64,000 nt of DNA from Streptococcus henryi DSM 19005 (GCF_000376985.1 NZ_AQYA01000037.1:360186-424185); one strand, 5' to 3'; counted from the stretch's first letter, positions 1-9,251 are shown. Notes: a model not told the origin generated them from the letters alone. Numbers and translations: made by a program.

Positions 1-55
1 AGGAATTCAACTTGAACCAGAAGTTCGCATTATCGGTGAAGCACTGATAAACTAG
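1..55 (+). CDS. murB: UDP-N-acetylenolpyruvoylglucosamine reductase, C-terminal end only (partial)
   Basis: An open frame entering from the left edge ends in TAG at 53-55 and encodes GIQLEPEVRIIGEALIN. The LEPEVRIIG motif is the typical C-terminus of MurB, the FAD-dependent enzyme that reduces UDP-GlcNAc-enolpyruvate to UDP-MurNAc in peptidoglycan synthesis. murB directly upstream of potABCD is the usual streptococcal order, which supports the call. Only 17 codons are visible, so nothing can be said about the rest of the protein. Confidence 0.8.
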   Translation, partial: GIQLEPEVRIIGEALIN

Positions 56-103
56 TTTAGGTCAGGAGACTCAATTCCCGACTTAATTCGTATTTTAGTT
101 TAG

Positions 104-137
104 ATATCAGCAGGTTAGTTGAACTATCTGCTGATAT
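104..137. repeat. Nested inverted repeat in the murB-potA intergenic region
   Basis: Arms ATATCAGCAG and CTGCTGATAT (10 bp, perfect) enclose a second perfect repeat, TAGTT-G-AACTA. The RNA would fold into a two-tier hairpin. The following bases are AT-rich (atttaattta) but hold no clean U-run, so a simple terminator is not evident. It may stabilise or attenuate the pot transcript, or bind a regulator. Confidence 0.6.
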
Positions 138-201
138 ATTTAATTTATATTTTTCGAGGAAGAAATTTCTTAGGATAAGAAAAAAAGAGGTTTTATGAGA
201 A

Positions 202-1356
202 TTGACTAATCCAATTATTACGTTTAAAAACGTGTCAAAGGTCTTTGAAGATAGTAACACTGTGGTGTTAAAAGATATCAATCTTGAGCTTGAAGAAGGG
301 AAGTTTTACACACTTCTTGGAGCATCAGGTAGTGGTAAATCAACTATTTTGAATATTATCGCTGGTCTCCTGGATGCAACATCAGGTGATGTATTCTTGG
401 ATGGGAAACGTATCAATGATGTCCCAACTAATAAGCGTGATGTCCATACCGTTTTCCAAAACTATGCACTCTTTCCTCATATGAACGTTTTTGAAAATGT
501 AGCTTTCGCTTTAAAACTCAAAAAAGTTGAGAAGAGTGAAATTGAACGTCGTGTCAAAGAGGCATTGAAAATGGTTCAATTGGAAGGTTTTGAGAATCGC
601 CCTATTCAAAAATTATCTGGTGGACAACGTCAGCGTGTTGCGATTGCGCGTGCAATCATTAATCAACCAAGAGTTGTTCTTCTGGATGAACCTTTGTCTG
701 CATTGGATTTGAAACTTCGAACTGAAATGCAGTATGAATTGCGTGAGTTGCAACAACGCCTAGGAATTACCTTTGTTTTTGTCACACATGATCAGGAAGA
801 AGCCTTGGCTATGTCAGATTGGATTTTCGTCATGAACGAAGGCGAAATAGTTCAGTCAGGAACGCCTGTTGACATCTACGATGAACCAATCAACCATTTT
901 GTTGCAACCTTTATCGGTGAATCGAATATCCTTCCTGGAAAAATGATTGAAGACTACTTGGTGGAGTTCAATGGCAAACGTTTTGAAGCTGTTGATGGTG
1001 GTATGCGTCCTAATGAGTCAGTCGAAATTGTTATTCGTCCAGAGGACTTGCAAATCACTTTGCCAGAAGAAGGAAAACTTCAGGTTAAGGTGGATACGCA
1101 ACTCTTCCGCGGTGTGCATTATGAAATCATCGCATACGATGAACTTGGTAATGAATGGATGATTCATTCAACTCGCAAGGCTATCGAAGGTGAAGTTATT
1201 GGACTAGATTTTACACCTGAAGATATCCATATTATGCGTCTTAATGAAACTGAAGAAGAGTTTGATGCCCGTATTGAAGAGTATGTGGAAGTTGAAGAGC
1301 ATGAAGATGGCTTGATTAATGCCATTGAGGAGGAGCGTAATGAAGAAAACCTCTAA
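202..1356 (+). CDS. potA: Spermidine/putrescine ABC transporter, ATP-binding subunit PotA
   Basis: This 384-residue ATPase energises polyamine import with PotB, PotC and PotD. Visible motifs are Walker [10 protein letters not shown] (about residues 40-48), Q-loop [11 protein letters not shown] (about 83-93), signature LSGGQRQR (about 138-145), Walker B VVLLDEP (about 158-164) and switch histidine in VTHDQEE. The C-terminal ~130 residues form the TOBE-type regulatory domain of the CUT1/MOI class. The start is TTG: the nearby ATG at 195 runs into a stop after four codons, and an AGAGG sequence at 186-190 is the only plausible, rather distant ribosome site. The gene ends inside the potB ribosome-binding region, so the operon is translationally coupled. 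The unusual start codon may keep PotA low. Confidence 0.95.
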   Translation: MTNPIITFKNVSKVFEDSNTVVLKDINLELEEGKFYTLLGASGSGKSTILNIIAGLLDATSGDVFLDGKRINDVPTNKRDVHTVFQNYALFPHMNVFENVAFALKLKKVEKSEIERRVKEALKMVQLEGFENRPIQKLSGGQRQRVAIARAIINQPRVVLLDEPLSALDLKLRTEMQYELRELQQRLGITFVFVTHDQEEALAMSDWIFVMNEGEIVQSGTPVDIYDEPINHFVATFIGESNILPGKMIEDYLVEFNGKRFEAVDGGMRPNESVEIVIRPEDLQITLPEEGKLQVKVDTQLFRGVHYEIIAYDELGNEWMIHSTRKAIEGEVIGLDFTPEDIHIMRLNETEEEFDARIEEYVEVEEHEDGLINAIEEERNEENL

Positions 1357-2134
1357 TGCCTTTGCTGTTCCCTACCTTCTTTGGATAGGCCTTTTTGTAA
1401 TAGCACCCTTAGTCCTCTTGCTTTACAAGTCATTCTTTGACATTCAAGGAAATCTTACTTTGGCTAACTACGCAACCTTTTTTGGTTCATGGACCTATTT
1501 GCGTATGAGTCTCAATTCCATTTTCTATGCTGGGATTATTACTTTGGTGACATTAATCATTAGTTATCCAGCTGCCTACCTTTTGACCAAGCTAAAACAT
1601 AAGCAACTTCTTTTGATGTTGGTTATCCTACCGACTTGGGTTAATCTTTTGTTAAAAGCTTACGCCTTTATGGGGATTTTTGGTCAGCAAGGTGGTATCA
1701 ATGCTTTTCTAACTTTTGTAGGAATTGGTCCAAAACAAATCCTCTTTACTGATTTTTCATTTATCTTTGTGGCATCTTATATTGAAATTCCCTTCATGCT
1801 TTTACCAATTTTCAATGCCCTGGATGACATTGATGATAATTTAATCAATGCCAGTCGAGACTTGGGAGCATCAGACAGTCAAACCTTTACCAAAGTTATC
1901 TTTCCACTTTCTCTCAATGGTGTAAGAAGTGGTGTCCAGTCTGTTTTTATTCCTAGTCTCAGTCTCTTTATGCTGACACGTTTGATTGGAGGAAACAGGG
2001 TGATTACACTTGGTACGGCTATTGAACAACATTTCCTAACCACTCAAAACTGGGGAATGGGGTCAACAATTGGAGTTATCCTAATTATGGCTATGCTGGC
2101 AACGATGTGGCTTACAAAGGAGAGACGTAAATGA
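1340..2134 (+). CDS. potB: Spermidine/putrescine ABC transporter permease PotB
   Basis: This inner-membrane permease subunit has about 264 residues and six hydrophobic segments. The EAA loop that contacts PotA is visible as [15 protein letters not shown] followed by the downstream glycine region. I chose ATG 1340 because a strong GAGGAGG lies just upstream; the in-frame ATG at 1319 would place the Shine-Dalgarno inside the coding sequence. The gene overlaps the end of potA by 17 bases and shares an ATGA junction with potC, both signs of tight coupling. Confidence 0.93.
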   Translation: MKKTSNAFAVPYLLWIGLFVIAPLVLLLYKSFFDIQGNLTLANYATFFGSWTYLRMSLNSIFYAGIITLVTLIISYPAAYLLTKLKHKQLLLMLVILPTWVNLLLKAYAFMGIFGQQGGINAFLTFVGIGPKQILFTDFSFIFVASYIEIPFMLLPIFNALDDIDDNLINASRDLGASDSQTFTKVIFPLSLNGVRSGVQSVFIPSLSLFMLTRLIGGNRVITLGTAIEQHFLTTQNWGMGSTIGVILIMAMLATMWLTKERRK

Positions 2135-2907
2135 AAAAATTAGCAAACTTATATCTTCTTTTAGTCTTTGTTGTTCTCTATGTTCCGATAGCTTATTTGA
2201 TTTTCTTCTCCTTCAATGCTGGAGGAGACATGAATGGTTTTACAGGTTTCACACTTGAGCACTATCAGGAAATGTTTGAAGATAGCCGACTCATGTTGAT
2301 TTTGGTTCAAACCTTCTTCTTAGCCTTTCTGAGTGCTCTTTTGGCAACCGCAATCGGGACTTTCGGCACAATCTTTGTCCATCAAATGAAACCAAAATTT
2401 CAAAACACACTCTTATCTCTCAATAATGTTCTTTTGGTTTCACCGGACGTTATGATTGGTGCTAGTTTCTTGATTTTATTCACGATGTTGGGCTTCCAAC
2501 TAGGAACAGTCTCAGTTCTTCTAAGTCATATTGCTTTTTCAATCCCAATTGTAGTGCTAATGGTCCTTCCAAGATTGAAGGAAATGAATGAGGATATGAT
2601 CAATGCAGCCTTTGACTTGGGAGCTACTAGAAGGCAAATGCTGCGCGAAGTCATGCTTCCTTATTTGACACCGGGAATTATCTCAGGCTTCTTTATGGCC
2701 TTCACTTATTCTTTGGACGACTTTGCCGTGACTTTCTTTGTAACAGGAAATGGTTTTTCAACCCTATCGGTTGAAATCTACTCACGCGCTCGTCAAGGGA
2801 TTTCACTTGAAATCAATGCCCTCTCAACAATCGTCTTTCTCTTTAGCATTTTGCTTGTGATTGGCTATTATTTCATTTCAAATGAGAAGGGGGACAAGCA
2901 TGCGTAG
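2131..2907 (+). CDS. potC: Spermidine/putrescine ABC transporter permease PotC
   Basis: This is the second permease of the polyamine importer: 258 residues, six transmembrane segments, and an EAA motif reading INAAFDLGATRRQM. It starts within the potB stop codon (ATGA overlap) and ends 8 bases inside potD. PotB and PotC form the heterodimeric channel that receives polyamine from PotD. Length and motif match the family. Confidence 0.94.
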   Translation: MKKLANLYLLLVFVVLYVPIAYLIFFSFNAGGDMNGFTGFTLEHYQEMFEDSRLMLILVQTFFLAFLSALLATAIGTFGTIFVHQMKPKFQNTLLSLNNVLLVSPDVMIGASFLILFTMLGFQLGTVSVLLSHIAFSIPIVVLMVLPRLKEMNEDMINAAFDLGATRRQMLREVMLPYLTPGIISGFFMAFTYSLDDFAVTFFVTGNGFSTLSVEIYSRARQGISLEINALSTIVFLFSILLVIGYYFISNEKGDKHA

Positions 2908-3973
2908 ACTTTATTCATTTATAGCAGGGATTGTGGCTATCATCCTTATCCTTGCAGGAACTTCTGTCTATATGCAGAAGCGTTCGAGTTCAGGAAGTCA
3001 ATCGGACAAATTAGTTATTTATAACTGGGGTGATTATATTGACCCGGATCTTCTCAAAAAATTTACAGCTGAGACAGGTATTGAAGTTCAGTATGATACC
3101 TTTGATTCCAACGAAGCCATGTACACCAAAATCAAACAAGGCGGGACAACCTATGATATTGCTGTTCCGTCTGACTATATGATCGATAAGATGATTAAAG
3201 AAGATCTTTTGGTCAAACTTGATAAATCAAAGCTTAAAGGCATGGAAAATATCGGAGAAGAATTTCTTGGTTTGAGTTTTGACCCTGATAATGAATACTC
3301 AATCCCTTATTTCTGGGGAACCGTTGGTATTGTTTATAATGAGACAATGGTTGAACAAGCACCAGAACATTGGATTGACCTTTGGCGAGAGGAATATCGT
3401 AATGATATTATGCTGGTTGATGGCGCCCGTGAGGTTATGGGATTTGGTTTGAATACACTAGGTTATAGTCTCAATAGTAAAAAATTGGAACAACTCCAAG
3501 AGGTTGAACTCAAATTGCACGATTTAACGCCCAATATTAAGGCAATTGTCGGGGATGAAATGAAGGGCTATATGATTCAAGGTGATGCAGCCATCGGAGT
3601 TACCTTCTCTGGTGAAGCTAGTGAAATGCTTGATTCAAACGAAGACCTTCATTATGTGGTTCCAAGTGAAGGTTCTAATCTTTGGTTTGATAATCTTGTC
3701 ATTCCCAAAACAGTTAAACATGAAGAAGAAGTCTATGCCTTCTTTAACTTTATGTTAGAACCTGAAAATGCAGCACAAAATGCAGAGTATATAGGTTACT
3801 CAACACCAAATGAGGTTGCAAAAGAACTTTTACCTGATGACGTCAAAAATGACCCTGCCTTTTATCCATCTCAGGAAACTATCGAAAACTTAGAAGTTTA
3901 TGATAATCTTGGCGAAAAATGGTTGGGTATCTATAACGATCTTTATCTACAATTTAAAATGTATCGAAAATAA
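2900..3973 (+). CDS. potD: Spermidine/putrescine-binding protein PotD
   Basis: This is the extracellular polyamine-binding subunit. The ATG at 2900 follows AGAAGGGGG, a strong ribosome site, giving 357 residues; a start at 2861 would add 13 residues with no ribosome site. The N-terminus has a single hydrophobic segment (about residues 6-25) but no lipobox cysteine, so the protein is either anchored by an uncleaved signal or cleaved by signal peptidase I. The mature part begins with the family motif LVIYNWGDYIDPDLL and contains FDSNEAMYTKIKQGG and LWFDNLVIPK, typical of PotD. It is the last gene of the operon and is followed by a terminator. Confidence 0.93.
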   Translation: MRRLYSFIAGIVAIILILAGTSVYMQKRSSSGSQSDKLVIYNWGDYIDPDLLKKFTAETGIEVQYDTFDSNEAMYTKIKQGGTTYDIAVPSDYMIDKMIKEDLLVKLDKSKLKGMENIGEEFLGLSFDPDNEYSIPYFWGTVGIVYNETMVEQAPEHWIDLWREEYRNDIMLVDGAREVMGFGLNTLGYSLNSKKLEQLQEVELKLHDLTPNIKAIVGDEMKGYMIQGDAAIGVTFSGEASEMLDSNEDLHYVVPSEGSNLWFDNLVIPKTVKHEEEVYAFFNFMLEPENAAQNAEYIGYSTPNEVAKELLPDDVKNDPAFYPSQETIENLEVYDNLGEKWLGIYNDLYLQFKMYRK

Positions 3974-3990
3974 GAGAAATCTTATTTCAG

Positions 3991-4019
3991 AAAAGAGGAC
4001 ACTCTGTCTTCTTTTTTTG
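3991..4019 (+). terminator. Intrinsic terminator of potABCD
   Basis: AAAGAGGACA, loop ctc, TGTCTTCTTT forms a 10-bp stem with one G-U pair, running into a T-tract. It lies 18 bases after the potD stop. Confidence 0.85.
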
Positions 4020-4259
4020 TTAATCAGATCAATTTGGAAAAGCCCTCGAATCTTTTTGGGAGATTTGGTACAATGTTAGTTGAGAGAATGTAGGAGGCAG
4101 TTCTAGGCTCTTATGTGTTATTGGTTTTGAAAATCAAAAAGATACTTGCTTAAGTATTTTCGTCTACTTTCAGGTATGTCTTCCTTGATCTGTGGGGGCT
4201 GATTTTGTTTTTCTTTGAGTGTTAGGTGATATTCGTCAATGTTTTAATAAGGGGGTATT
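4020..4259 (+). promoter_or_regulatory. Leader region of the ClC gene, probable promoter with long 5' UTR
   Basis: A TACAAT box lies near 4068-4073 with a poor -35. If it is used, the ClC gene has a leader of about 180 bases. The leader is less AT-rich than its surroundings and contains ggaggcag and gtgggggctg, but I could not match it to a known riboswitch, including the fluoride (crcB) motif. A strong AAGGGGG ribosome site precedes the ATG. Confidence 0.4.
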
Positions 4260-5792
4260 ATGAATAATCATCAAGAAGAATTTAATTTTAGCCGACATAA
4301 TGTTCTTGCACTTGCTTGGCGAGGGGTTCTTGTCGGTATTGTTTCAGGTTGTGTTGTCAGTTTATTTAGATTACTGATTGAAAAAATATTTGAGAAAGTT
4401 AGTTATTATTATCAAATTGCTCAGGACCAACCGATTTATCTTCTACCAATTGGGATTTGTAGTGTCATAATTGTTGTTTTTATTGGACTGTTGGTAAAAT
4501 CAGATAAAGATATCAAAGGATCAGGCATTCCTCATGTCGAAGGCGAATTAAAAGGTGATTTAGAAACAAATTGGTGGAGTATCCTTTGGAAAAAATTTAT
4601 TGGTGGCGTTTTATCCATTTCAATGGGCTTAATGCTCGGGCGTGAAGGTCCGAGTATTCAGTTAGGAGCTATGTCTGCAAAGGGAATAGCACATTTTTTA
4701 AAAGCTTGTGGAATTGAAAAACGGGTCTTAATAGCAAGTGGGGCGGCAGCAGGGCTCTCTGCAGCTTTTAATGCCCCAATTGCAGGCCTCTTATTTGTTG
4801 TGGAAGAAGTTTACCATCATTTTTCTCATCTAGTTTGGGTAACAGCACTTGTTGCCAGTCTAGTGGCTAATTATATTTCACTACATATTTTTGGATTGAC
4901 GCCAGTACTTGCCATGTCTGGGGATTTACCTTATTTACCACTAAGTCAATACTGGATCTTCTTATTGCTTGGTATTTTTCTTGGAATTATGGGATATATT
5001 TATGAAAAAGTCATTTTGAATATTAACGTTTTCTACGATTTCTTAGGAAAACTATTTCATGTTCCATCTTATTTTTATGGAATTTTTGCTGTATTATTAA
5101 CACTTCCAGTAGCGTATTTTTACCCACAATTGCTTGGTGGAGGTAACAGTGTCATCAATTCATTGAGTATCTCTACTCCGACACTGGCTACGGTTGTCAT
5201 TTATTTAATTATTCGCTTTATCTGGAGTATGATTTCTTATGGAAGTGGGCTACCTGGTGGAATTTTTCTTCCGATTCTAACCTTGGGGTCACTTGCTGGC
5301 TTGGCATTTGGTTTGTTTTTTGAAAATATGCAGTTGCTCAATGCTCAAAGCCTTCCTTTATTTATTGTTTTAGGGATGGCTGGGTATTTTGGTGCTATAT
5401 CAAAAGCTCCGCTGACGGCAATGATTTTAGTAACAGAGATGGTTGGAGATTTAGGTCAATTAATGACTATTGGAATTGTAACACTAGTTGCCTATTTAAT
5501 GATGGACCTTCTAAAAGGTGAACCAATTTACGAAGCTATGCTGGCTAAAATGACTAAAGACAATAAGAAAAAGGCACTTAAACCAACCTTACTTGAATTT
5601 ATAGTGACTGAAAAATTAGCAGGAAAATTGGTTCGAGATTTAACTTTGCCAAAGAATGTTTTGATTACAACTCAGATACACAATCAAGAAGCAGAAGTGG
5701 TCTCAGGGAATACTCGCCTGCACTCAGGTGATACGATTTTTCTTGTAGTTAATGAGTCAGATATTGGAAAAGTACAAGAACTTTTTCTATAG
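4260..5792 (+). CDS. ClC-family chloride channel / H+:Cl- exchanger with C-terminal TrkA-C domain
   Basis: This 510-residue membrane protein has the ClC selectivity motifs in order: GSGIPHVEG, GREGPSIQLG and GSGLPGGIFLP. It would form a dimeric anion transporter moving chloride, probably with proton exchange for acid tolerance. The glutamate in GREGP is the gating/proton glutamate, so it is ClC-ec-like and not the fluoride-specific subgroup. The last ~80 residues, after the final membrane helix, resemble a TrkA-C (RCK-C) ligand-binding domain in place of CBS domains. It stands alone between the pot terminator and licT. The start follows AAGGGGG. Confidence 0.9.
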   Translation: MNNHQEEFNFSRHNVLALAWRGVLVGIVSGCVVSLFRLLIEKIFEKVSYYYQIAQDQPIYLLPIGICSVIIVVFIGLLVKSDKDIKGSGIPHVEGELKGDLETNWWSILWKKFIGGVLSISMGLMLGREGPSIQLGAMSAKGIAHFLKACGIEKRVLIASGAAAGLSAAFNAPIAGLLFVVEEVYHHFSHLVWVTALVASLVANYISLHIFGLTPVLAMSGDLPYLPLSQYWIFLLLGIFLGIMGYIYEKVILNINVFYDFLGKLFHVPSYFYGIFAVLLTLPVAYFYPQLLGGGNSVINSLSISTPTLATVVIYLIIRFIWSMISYGSGLPGGIFLPILTLGSLAGLAFGLFFENMQLLNAQSLPLFIVLGMAGYFGAISKAPLTAMILVTEMVGDLGQLMTIGIVTLVAYLMMDLLKGEPIYEAMLAKMTKDNKKKALKPTLLEFIVTEKLAGKLVRDLTLPKNVLITTQIHNQEAEVVSGNTRLHSGDTIFLVVNESDIGKVQELFL

Positions 5793-5920
5793 AGCTCTTT
5801 ATTGTATTAGATAAATTAGTCTTTAAAAGATTTTCAAGTAAAAATTCATCAAAAGACTCTTTAAATTTACTTTGACTTTTGATACAATTTAATAACGATA
5901 GCTAGCTATTGTTGGCAAGA

Positions 5921-5985
5921 AATACCTAAATATGTTGGCAGATAACCAATATGAAGGCTCTGTGACGTATTTGGGATATTTTTTA
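5921..5985 (+). promoter_or_regulatory. Possible attenuator (terminator) in the licT leader, with a degenerate RAT-like sequence
   Basis: AATACCTAAATA at about 5920-5932 can pair, with one bulge and one wobble, with TATTTGGGATATTT at about 5968-5981, followed by T residues. Just upstream is ttgttggcaagaaatacc, which loosely resembles the RAT end ggcaaaacctaaa in front of bglP. The antiterminator may thus control its own gene, but the RAT match is poor. A TACAAT box at 5883-5888 is the probable promoter -10. Confidence 0.4.
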
Positions 5986-6006
5986 GCATATTCTAGGAGG
6001 CGGACA

Positions 6007-6843
6007 ATGAAAATTGATAAAGTCTACAATAATAATGTCGTTCAGGCACGTGGAGATAAAGGTGAAGAACTCATTGTTATGGGAAAGGGACTAGGTTTTC
6101 AAAAAAAGGCGGGCGAAGAGCTAGATTACTCTCTCATTGAGAAAAAATTTATCCTAGAGAATGATAGCTCAGCAGATGATTTATCTAGAGTTTATGTAGA
6201 ACTTTCATCTGAGGAAAGCGAAGTCGTTTTAGATATTATTGGTCATGCTCAGGAAGTTTTAGAGATAGAATTTGAAAGTTCACTTTATGTCGCCTTGGCA
6301 GATCATTTACATTTTGCCTTTACCCGCCTCAGGGATAATTTGACAATGGAAAATCCACTTGGATGGGAAGTTCGCAAATTCTTTCCTAAAGAATTTCAAG
6401 TAGCGTGTGGATCTATTGACCTGATTGCTGAAAAGATCGGTATTCGCCTGCCAGATGATGAAATTGCTTCAATCGCTCTGCATTTTATCAATGCTGAAAA
6501 AGATGCTGGAATGATTGAGAAAAACTATCAAATGTCTAAGACAGTTGCAGATATTTTAGATATTGTTCGTCTTTATTTTGGTCAGTCATTCGATGAGGAT
6601 TCTATCAGTTATAATCGATTCGTAACACATGTCAGATACTTTGTTCAGCGTGTTTTAAATGGTACAGTTCAAGGGAAAAATGATAGCTTTTTATATGAGC
6701 AGGTTAAGCTTAATTATCCTGAAGCATTTATCTGCACAGAACGTATCAAAAATTATGTTGAAACAAGCTTTGATTTTCCAATGAGCCGTGATGAACAGGT
6801 CTATTTGACTATACATATTCAGCGATTGGAAAATAGCAAGTAA
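6007..6843 (+). CDS. licT: BglG/LicT-family transcriptional antiterminator for beta-glucoside uptake
   Basis: This 278-residue RNA-binding regulator binds RAT hairpins and prevents termination ahead of beta-glucoside genes. The N-terminal ~55 residues are the CAT RNA-binding domain (MKIDKVYNNNVV, FQKKAGE), followed by two PRD domains. The four phosphorylatable histidines are present at H100, H159, H208 and H270, the positions expected for LicT, so PTS control by BglP and HPr is likely. I chose ATG 6007 because of AGGAGGCGG upstream; a longer frame from 5932 would have no ribosome site. It is followed by a strong terminator and then by its likely target bglP. Confidence 0.93.
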   Translation: MKIDKVYNNNVVQARGDKGEELIVMGKGLGFQKKAGEELDYSLIEKKFILENDSSADDLSRVYVELSSEESEVVLDIIGHAQEVLEIEFESSLYVALADHLHFAFTRLRDNLTMENPLGWEVRKFFPKEFQVACGSIDLIAEKIGIRLPDDEIASIALHFINAEKDAGMIEKNYQMSKTVADILDIVRLYFGQSFDEDSISYNRFVTHVRYFVQRVLNGTVQGKNDSFLYEQVKLNYPEAFICTERIKNYVETSFDFPMSRDEQVYLTIHIQRLENSK

Positions 6844-6895
6844 AAGTCTAGTTTGTATAAACTAAATATGCAAAATACAAAAATTTTTTAAACAG

Positions 6896-6962
6896 TATCT
6901 CTTTAATTTTTATCGTCTTATATTTATTTGTAAGTTGATAAAAATTAAAGAGATATTTTTTT
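6896..6962. terminator. Bidirectional intrinsic terminator after licT
   Basis: A perfect 19-bp inverted repeat (6896-6914 with 6937-6955) is followed by seven T residues. It separates licT transcription from the bglP promoter. Confidence 0.85.
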
Positions 6963-6984
6963 GAGATTTAGATTACTTTCCAAA

Positions 6985-7018
6985 CTTTTATAAACTTTTT
7001 TAAAAAAGTTTATAAAAG
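6985..7018. repeat. 34-bp perfect palindrome upstream of bglP
   Basis: CTTTTATAAACTTTTTT joined directly to its reverse complement gives a gapless 34-bp palindrome. It overlaps the cre-like site at 7013-7026. It lies upstream of the presumed bglP transcription start, so it is more likely a protein-binding site or cruciform than an mRNA hairpin of bglP. Confidence 0.75.
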
Positions 7019-7026
7019 CGCTTGCA
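7013..7026 (+). promoter_or_regulatory. Catabolite-responsive element (cre) upstream of bglP
   Basis: TAAAAGCGCTTGCA matches the consensus TGWAANCGNTNWCA with two mismatches and carries the central CG. CcpA repression of a beta-glucoside PTS during growth on glucose is the expected arrangement. Confidence 0.65.
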
Positions 7027-7061
7027 ATATATAATGAAGTCTGCTATTATATCTTTTGTAA

Positions 7062-7093
7062 GGATTGTTACTGGTAAGCAGGCAAAACCTAAA
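7062..7093 (+). promoter_or_regulatory. Ribonucleic antiterminator (RAT) bound by LicT
   Basis: GGATTGTTACTGGTAAGCAG followed by GCAAAACCTAAA closely matches the classical LicT/BglG RAT sequence. Its 3' end overlaps the left arm of the terminator at 7084-7180, so LicT binding and terminator formation exclude each other. Confidence 0.93.
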
Positions 7094-7180
7094 TAAATAC
7101 GAAATATGTCAGAAGAAGTGTGGTATAAGCCATGTTATTTTCTTTGGTCTATTTGGTATTTGTTTAGGTTTTTCTTTTTT
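7084..7180 (+). terminator. LicT-controlled leader terminator of bglP
   Basis: AAAACCTAAATAAATAC (about 7084-7100) pairs with GTATTTGTTTAGGTTTT (7156-7172), followed by ttctttttt. The long loop is unusual but the arms are nearly perfect. It ends about 140 bases before the bglP start. Confidence 0.8.
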
Positions 7181-7320
7181 CTAGTAATGAGCATGAGATC
7201 TCACATTTTAATAACCACTGAGATAGTCATCAAGTGGCTTATTAATACCAGACAAGATATGCTGATGTAGACTTGATCAATCTGTATTAGCTGACTTTTC
7301 AATTTACAAAGGAGAAACTA

Positions 7321-9231
7321 ATGGCTAATAAGTATACCGAATTAGTTACAGATATTTTAGATCATGTTGGTGGCAAAGATAATATTATCTCTGTTAAACA
7401 CTGTGTGACTCGTCTTCGTTTTCAATTGAGAGATGAGGGAAAAGCTGACACAGATTATCTTACAAAACGTGATGGTGTTGTAACAGTTGTTAAGGCTGGA
7501 GGACAATACCAAGTTGTTATTGGTAATCATGTTCCTGACGTTTATGCTGAATTTTTAAATGTTTCAGGATTAACAGGTGCAGGAAGTTTAGATATTGATG
7601 AAGGGGATGGACCAAAAGGGAATCTCTTTGATCGCTTTGTTGACTTAATTTCTGGTATTTTCCAACCTTATCTCGGTCCATTGTCTGCAGCCGGTATTGT
7701 AAAAGGTGTAGTTGCTATTTTAGGTGTAACACTTGGTTGGACATCTGATAATAATGCTCTTTATGCTATCTTAAATGCTGCCGGAGATGGTTTCTTCCAA
7801 TATCTTCCTATTATGATTGCTTTTACTTCAGCACGTAAATTTAGAATGAATGAATTTACAGCGGCGGCGATTGCAGCAGCACTTGTTTACCCAGACTTAG
7901 CAACCACAGTTTCTGGCTTAGCGGAAGCAAAATTAAATCAAGTCTTTGGAATTCCATTTGAACTACCTTCCTCAGGAAGTTACCTTTCAACGGTAATGCC
8001 TGTTATTTTGGCGGTATGGGTTGCATCATTAATTGAAAAATGGATGAAGAAAATTACTCCAGATGTTGTAAAAGTCTTTGTTGTTCCATTTGTTGTCATT
8101 ATGGTGACAGTGCCATTGACATTCTTGGTAGTTGGCCCAGTTGCTAATATTGCTTCTGATCTTCTATCAAATGGCTTCACAACCTTGATGAATGTAAGCC
8201 CAATTCTCTATGGAGCCCTACTTGGTGCTCTTTGGCAAGTACTTGTTATGTTTGGTCTTCACTGGGCACTTGTACCGTTGGCTATTCTGCAATTCTCTCA
8301 AAATGGATGGACAGATATCTTATTGGCAGCAGCTCTACCAAACTTTACACAAACAGGTGTTCTTCTTGCAATTATGTTGAAAACTAAGGAAGAAAAAGTT
8401 AAATCAATTGCAATGCCTGCCTTCATTTCATCAATCTTTGGTGTCACTGAACCAGCTATCTATGGGGTTACTCTCCCAATGAAAATTCCATTCTACATTT
8501 CATGTGCGGTATCGGCAGTAATTGGTGCAGGACTCTCAATCTTCAAGATAAAAATGTATGCTTTCGGTGCAATGGGTATCTTCCAATTCCCAGCTTGGGT
8601 TAGTCCAACTGAAGGAATGGGACCAATGTGGATTGGTATTATCTTTACCATAGCTGCAATTGTTGCTTCATTTGCTATTCAGATGGTTGCACCAGTACCA
8701 TACCTTTATGGTCAACCAAGTGATGATAAAGCCAACGAAGTAACAAAAGAAGTAGTTCCAGAATTAAAAGAAATTAAACAAGAGATTCTTGCAAGTCCAC
8801 TAACAGGGAAAGTCGTTGATTTAGTTGATGTACCTGATGAAGTTTTTGCTTCTGGTGCAATGGGCAAAGGAATCGCAGTAGATCCAACTGACGGTGTTGT
8901 TACAGCTCCAACAAATGCAGAAGTTACATTAGTATTCCCTACTGGACATGCAATTGGTCTTCGTACGGAAAATGGAGCAGAGCTTCTCATTCATATTGGT
9001 ATGGATACTGTATCATTGGATGGCAAAGGCTTTGAAACATTTGTCAAAGCAGGTGATAAAGTTGCCGCAGGACAAAAATTGATTTCGTTTGATATTGATG
9101 CAATCAAAGAAGCAGGATTGCCAATCATCTCACCAGTGATTGTTACGAATTCTGATGATTATGTTGATATTTTGATGACTCAAGATGAGACTGTTAGTGC
9201 AGGAGCTTATCTTTTGACAACTGTAAAATAA
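7321..9231 (+). CDS. bglP: Beta-glucoside-specific PTS permease EIIBCA
   Basis: This 636-residue permease imports and phosphorylates aryl-beta-glucosides or cellobiose-like sugars. Domain order is EIIB (phosphocysteine C28 in KHCVTRLRF), membrane EIIC (about 105-470) and glucose-type EIIA at the C-terminus (active histidine about H558 in LIHIGMDTV, with the partner histidine in GHAIGLRTENG). The start follows AAAGGAG. Transcription is governed by cre and by the RAT/terminator leader. No phospho-beta-glucosidase follows; the nearest, bglA, is 42 kb away in this window. All active-site residues are present, so the gene looks functional. Confidence 0.95.
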   Translation: MANKYTELVTDILDHVGGKDNIISVKHCVTRLRFQLRDEGKADTDYLTKRDGVVTVVKAGGQYQVVIGNHVPDVYAEFLNVSGLTGAGSLDIDEGDGPKGNLFDRFVDLISGIFQPYLGPLSAAGIVKGVVAILGVTLGWTSDNNALYAILNAAGDGFFQYLPIMIAFTSARKFRMNEFTAAAIAAALVYPDLATTVSGLAEAKLNQVFGIPFELPSSGSYLSTVMPVILAVWVASLIEKWMKKITPDVVKVFVVPFVVIMVTVPLTFLVVGPVANIASDLLSNGFTTLMNVSPILYGALLGALWQVLVMFGLHWALVPLAILQFSQNGWTDILLAAALPNFTQTGVLLAIMLKTKEEKVKSIAMPAFISSIFGVTEPAIYGVTLPMKIPFYISCAVSAVIGAGLSIFKIKMYAFGAMGIFQFPAWVSPTEGMGPMWIGIIFTIAAIVASFAIQMVAPVPYLYGQPSDDKANEVTKEVVPELKEIKQEILASPLTGKVVDLVDVPDEVFASGAMGKGIAVDPTDGVVTAPTNAEVTLVFPTGHAIGLRTENGAELLIHIGMDTVSLDGKGFETFVKAGDKVAAGQKLISFDIDAIKEAGLPIISPVIVTNSDDYVDILMTQDETVSAGAYLLTTVK

Positions 9232-9251
9232 AACTTTCCTATTTATAAAAA

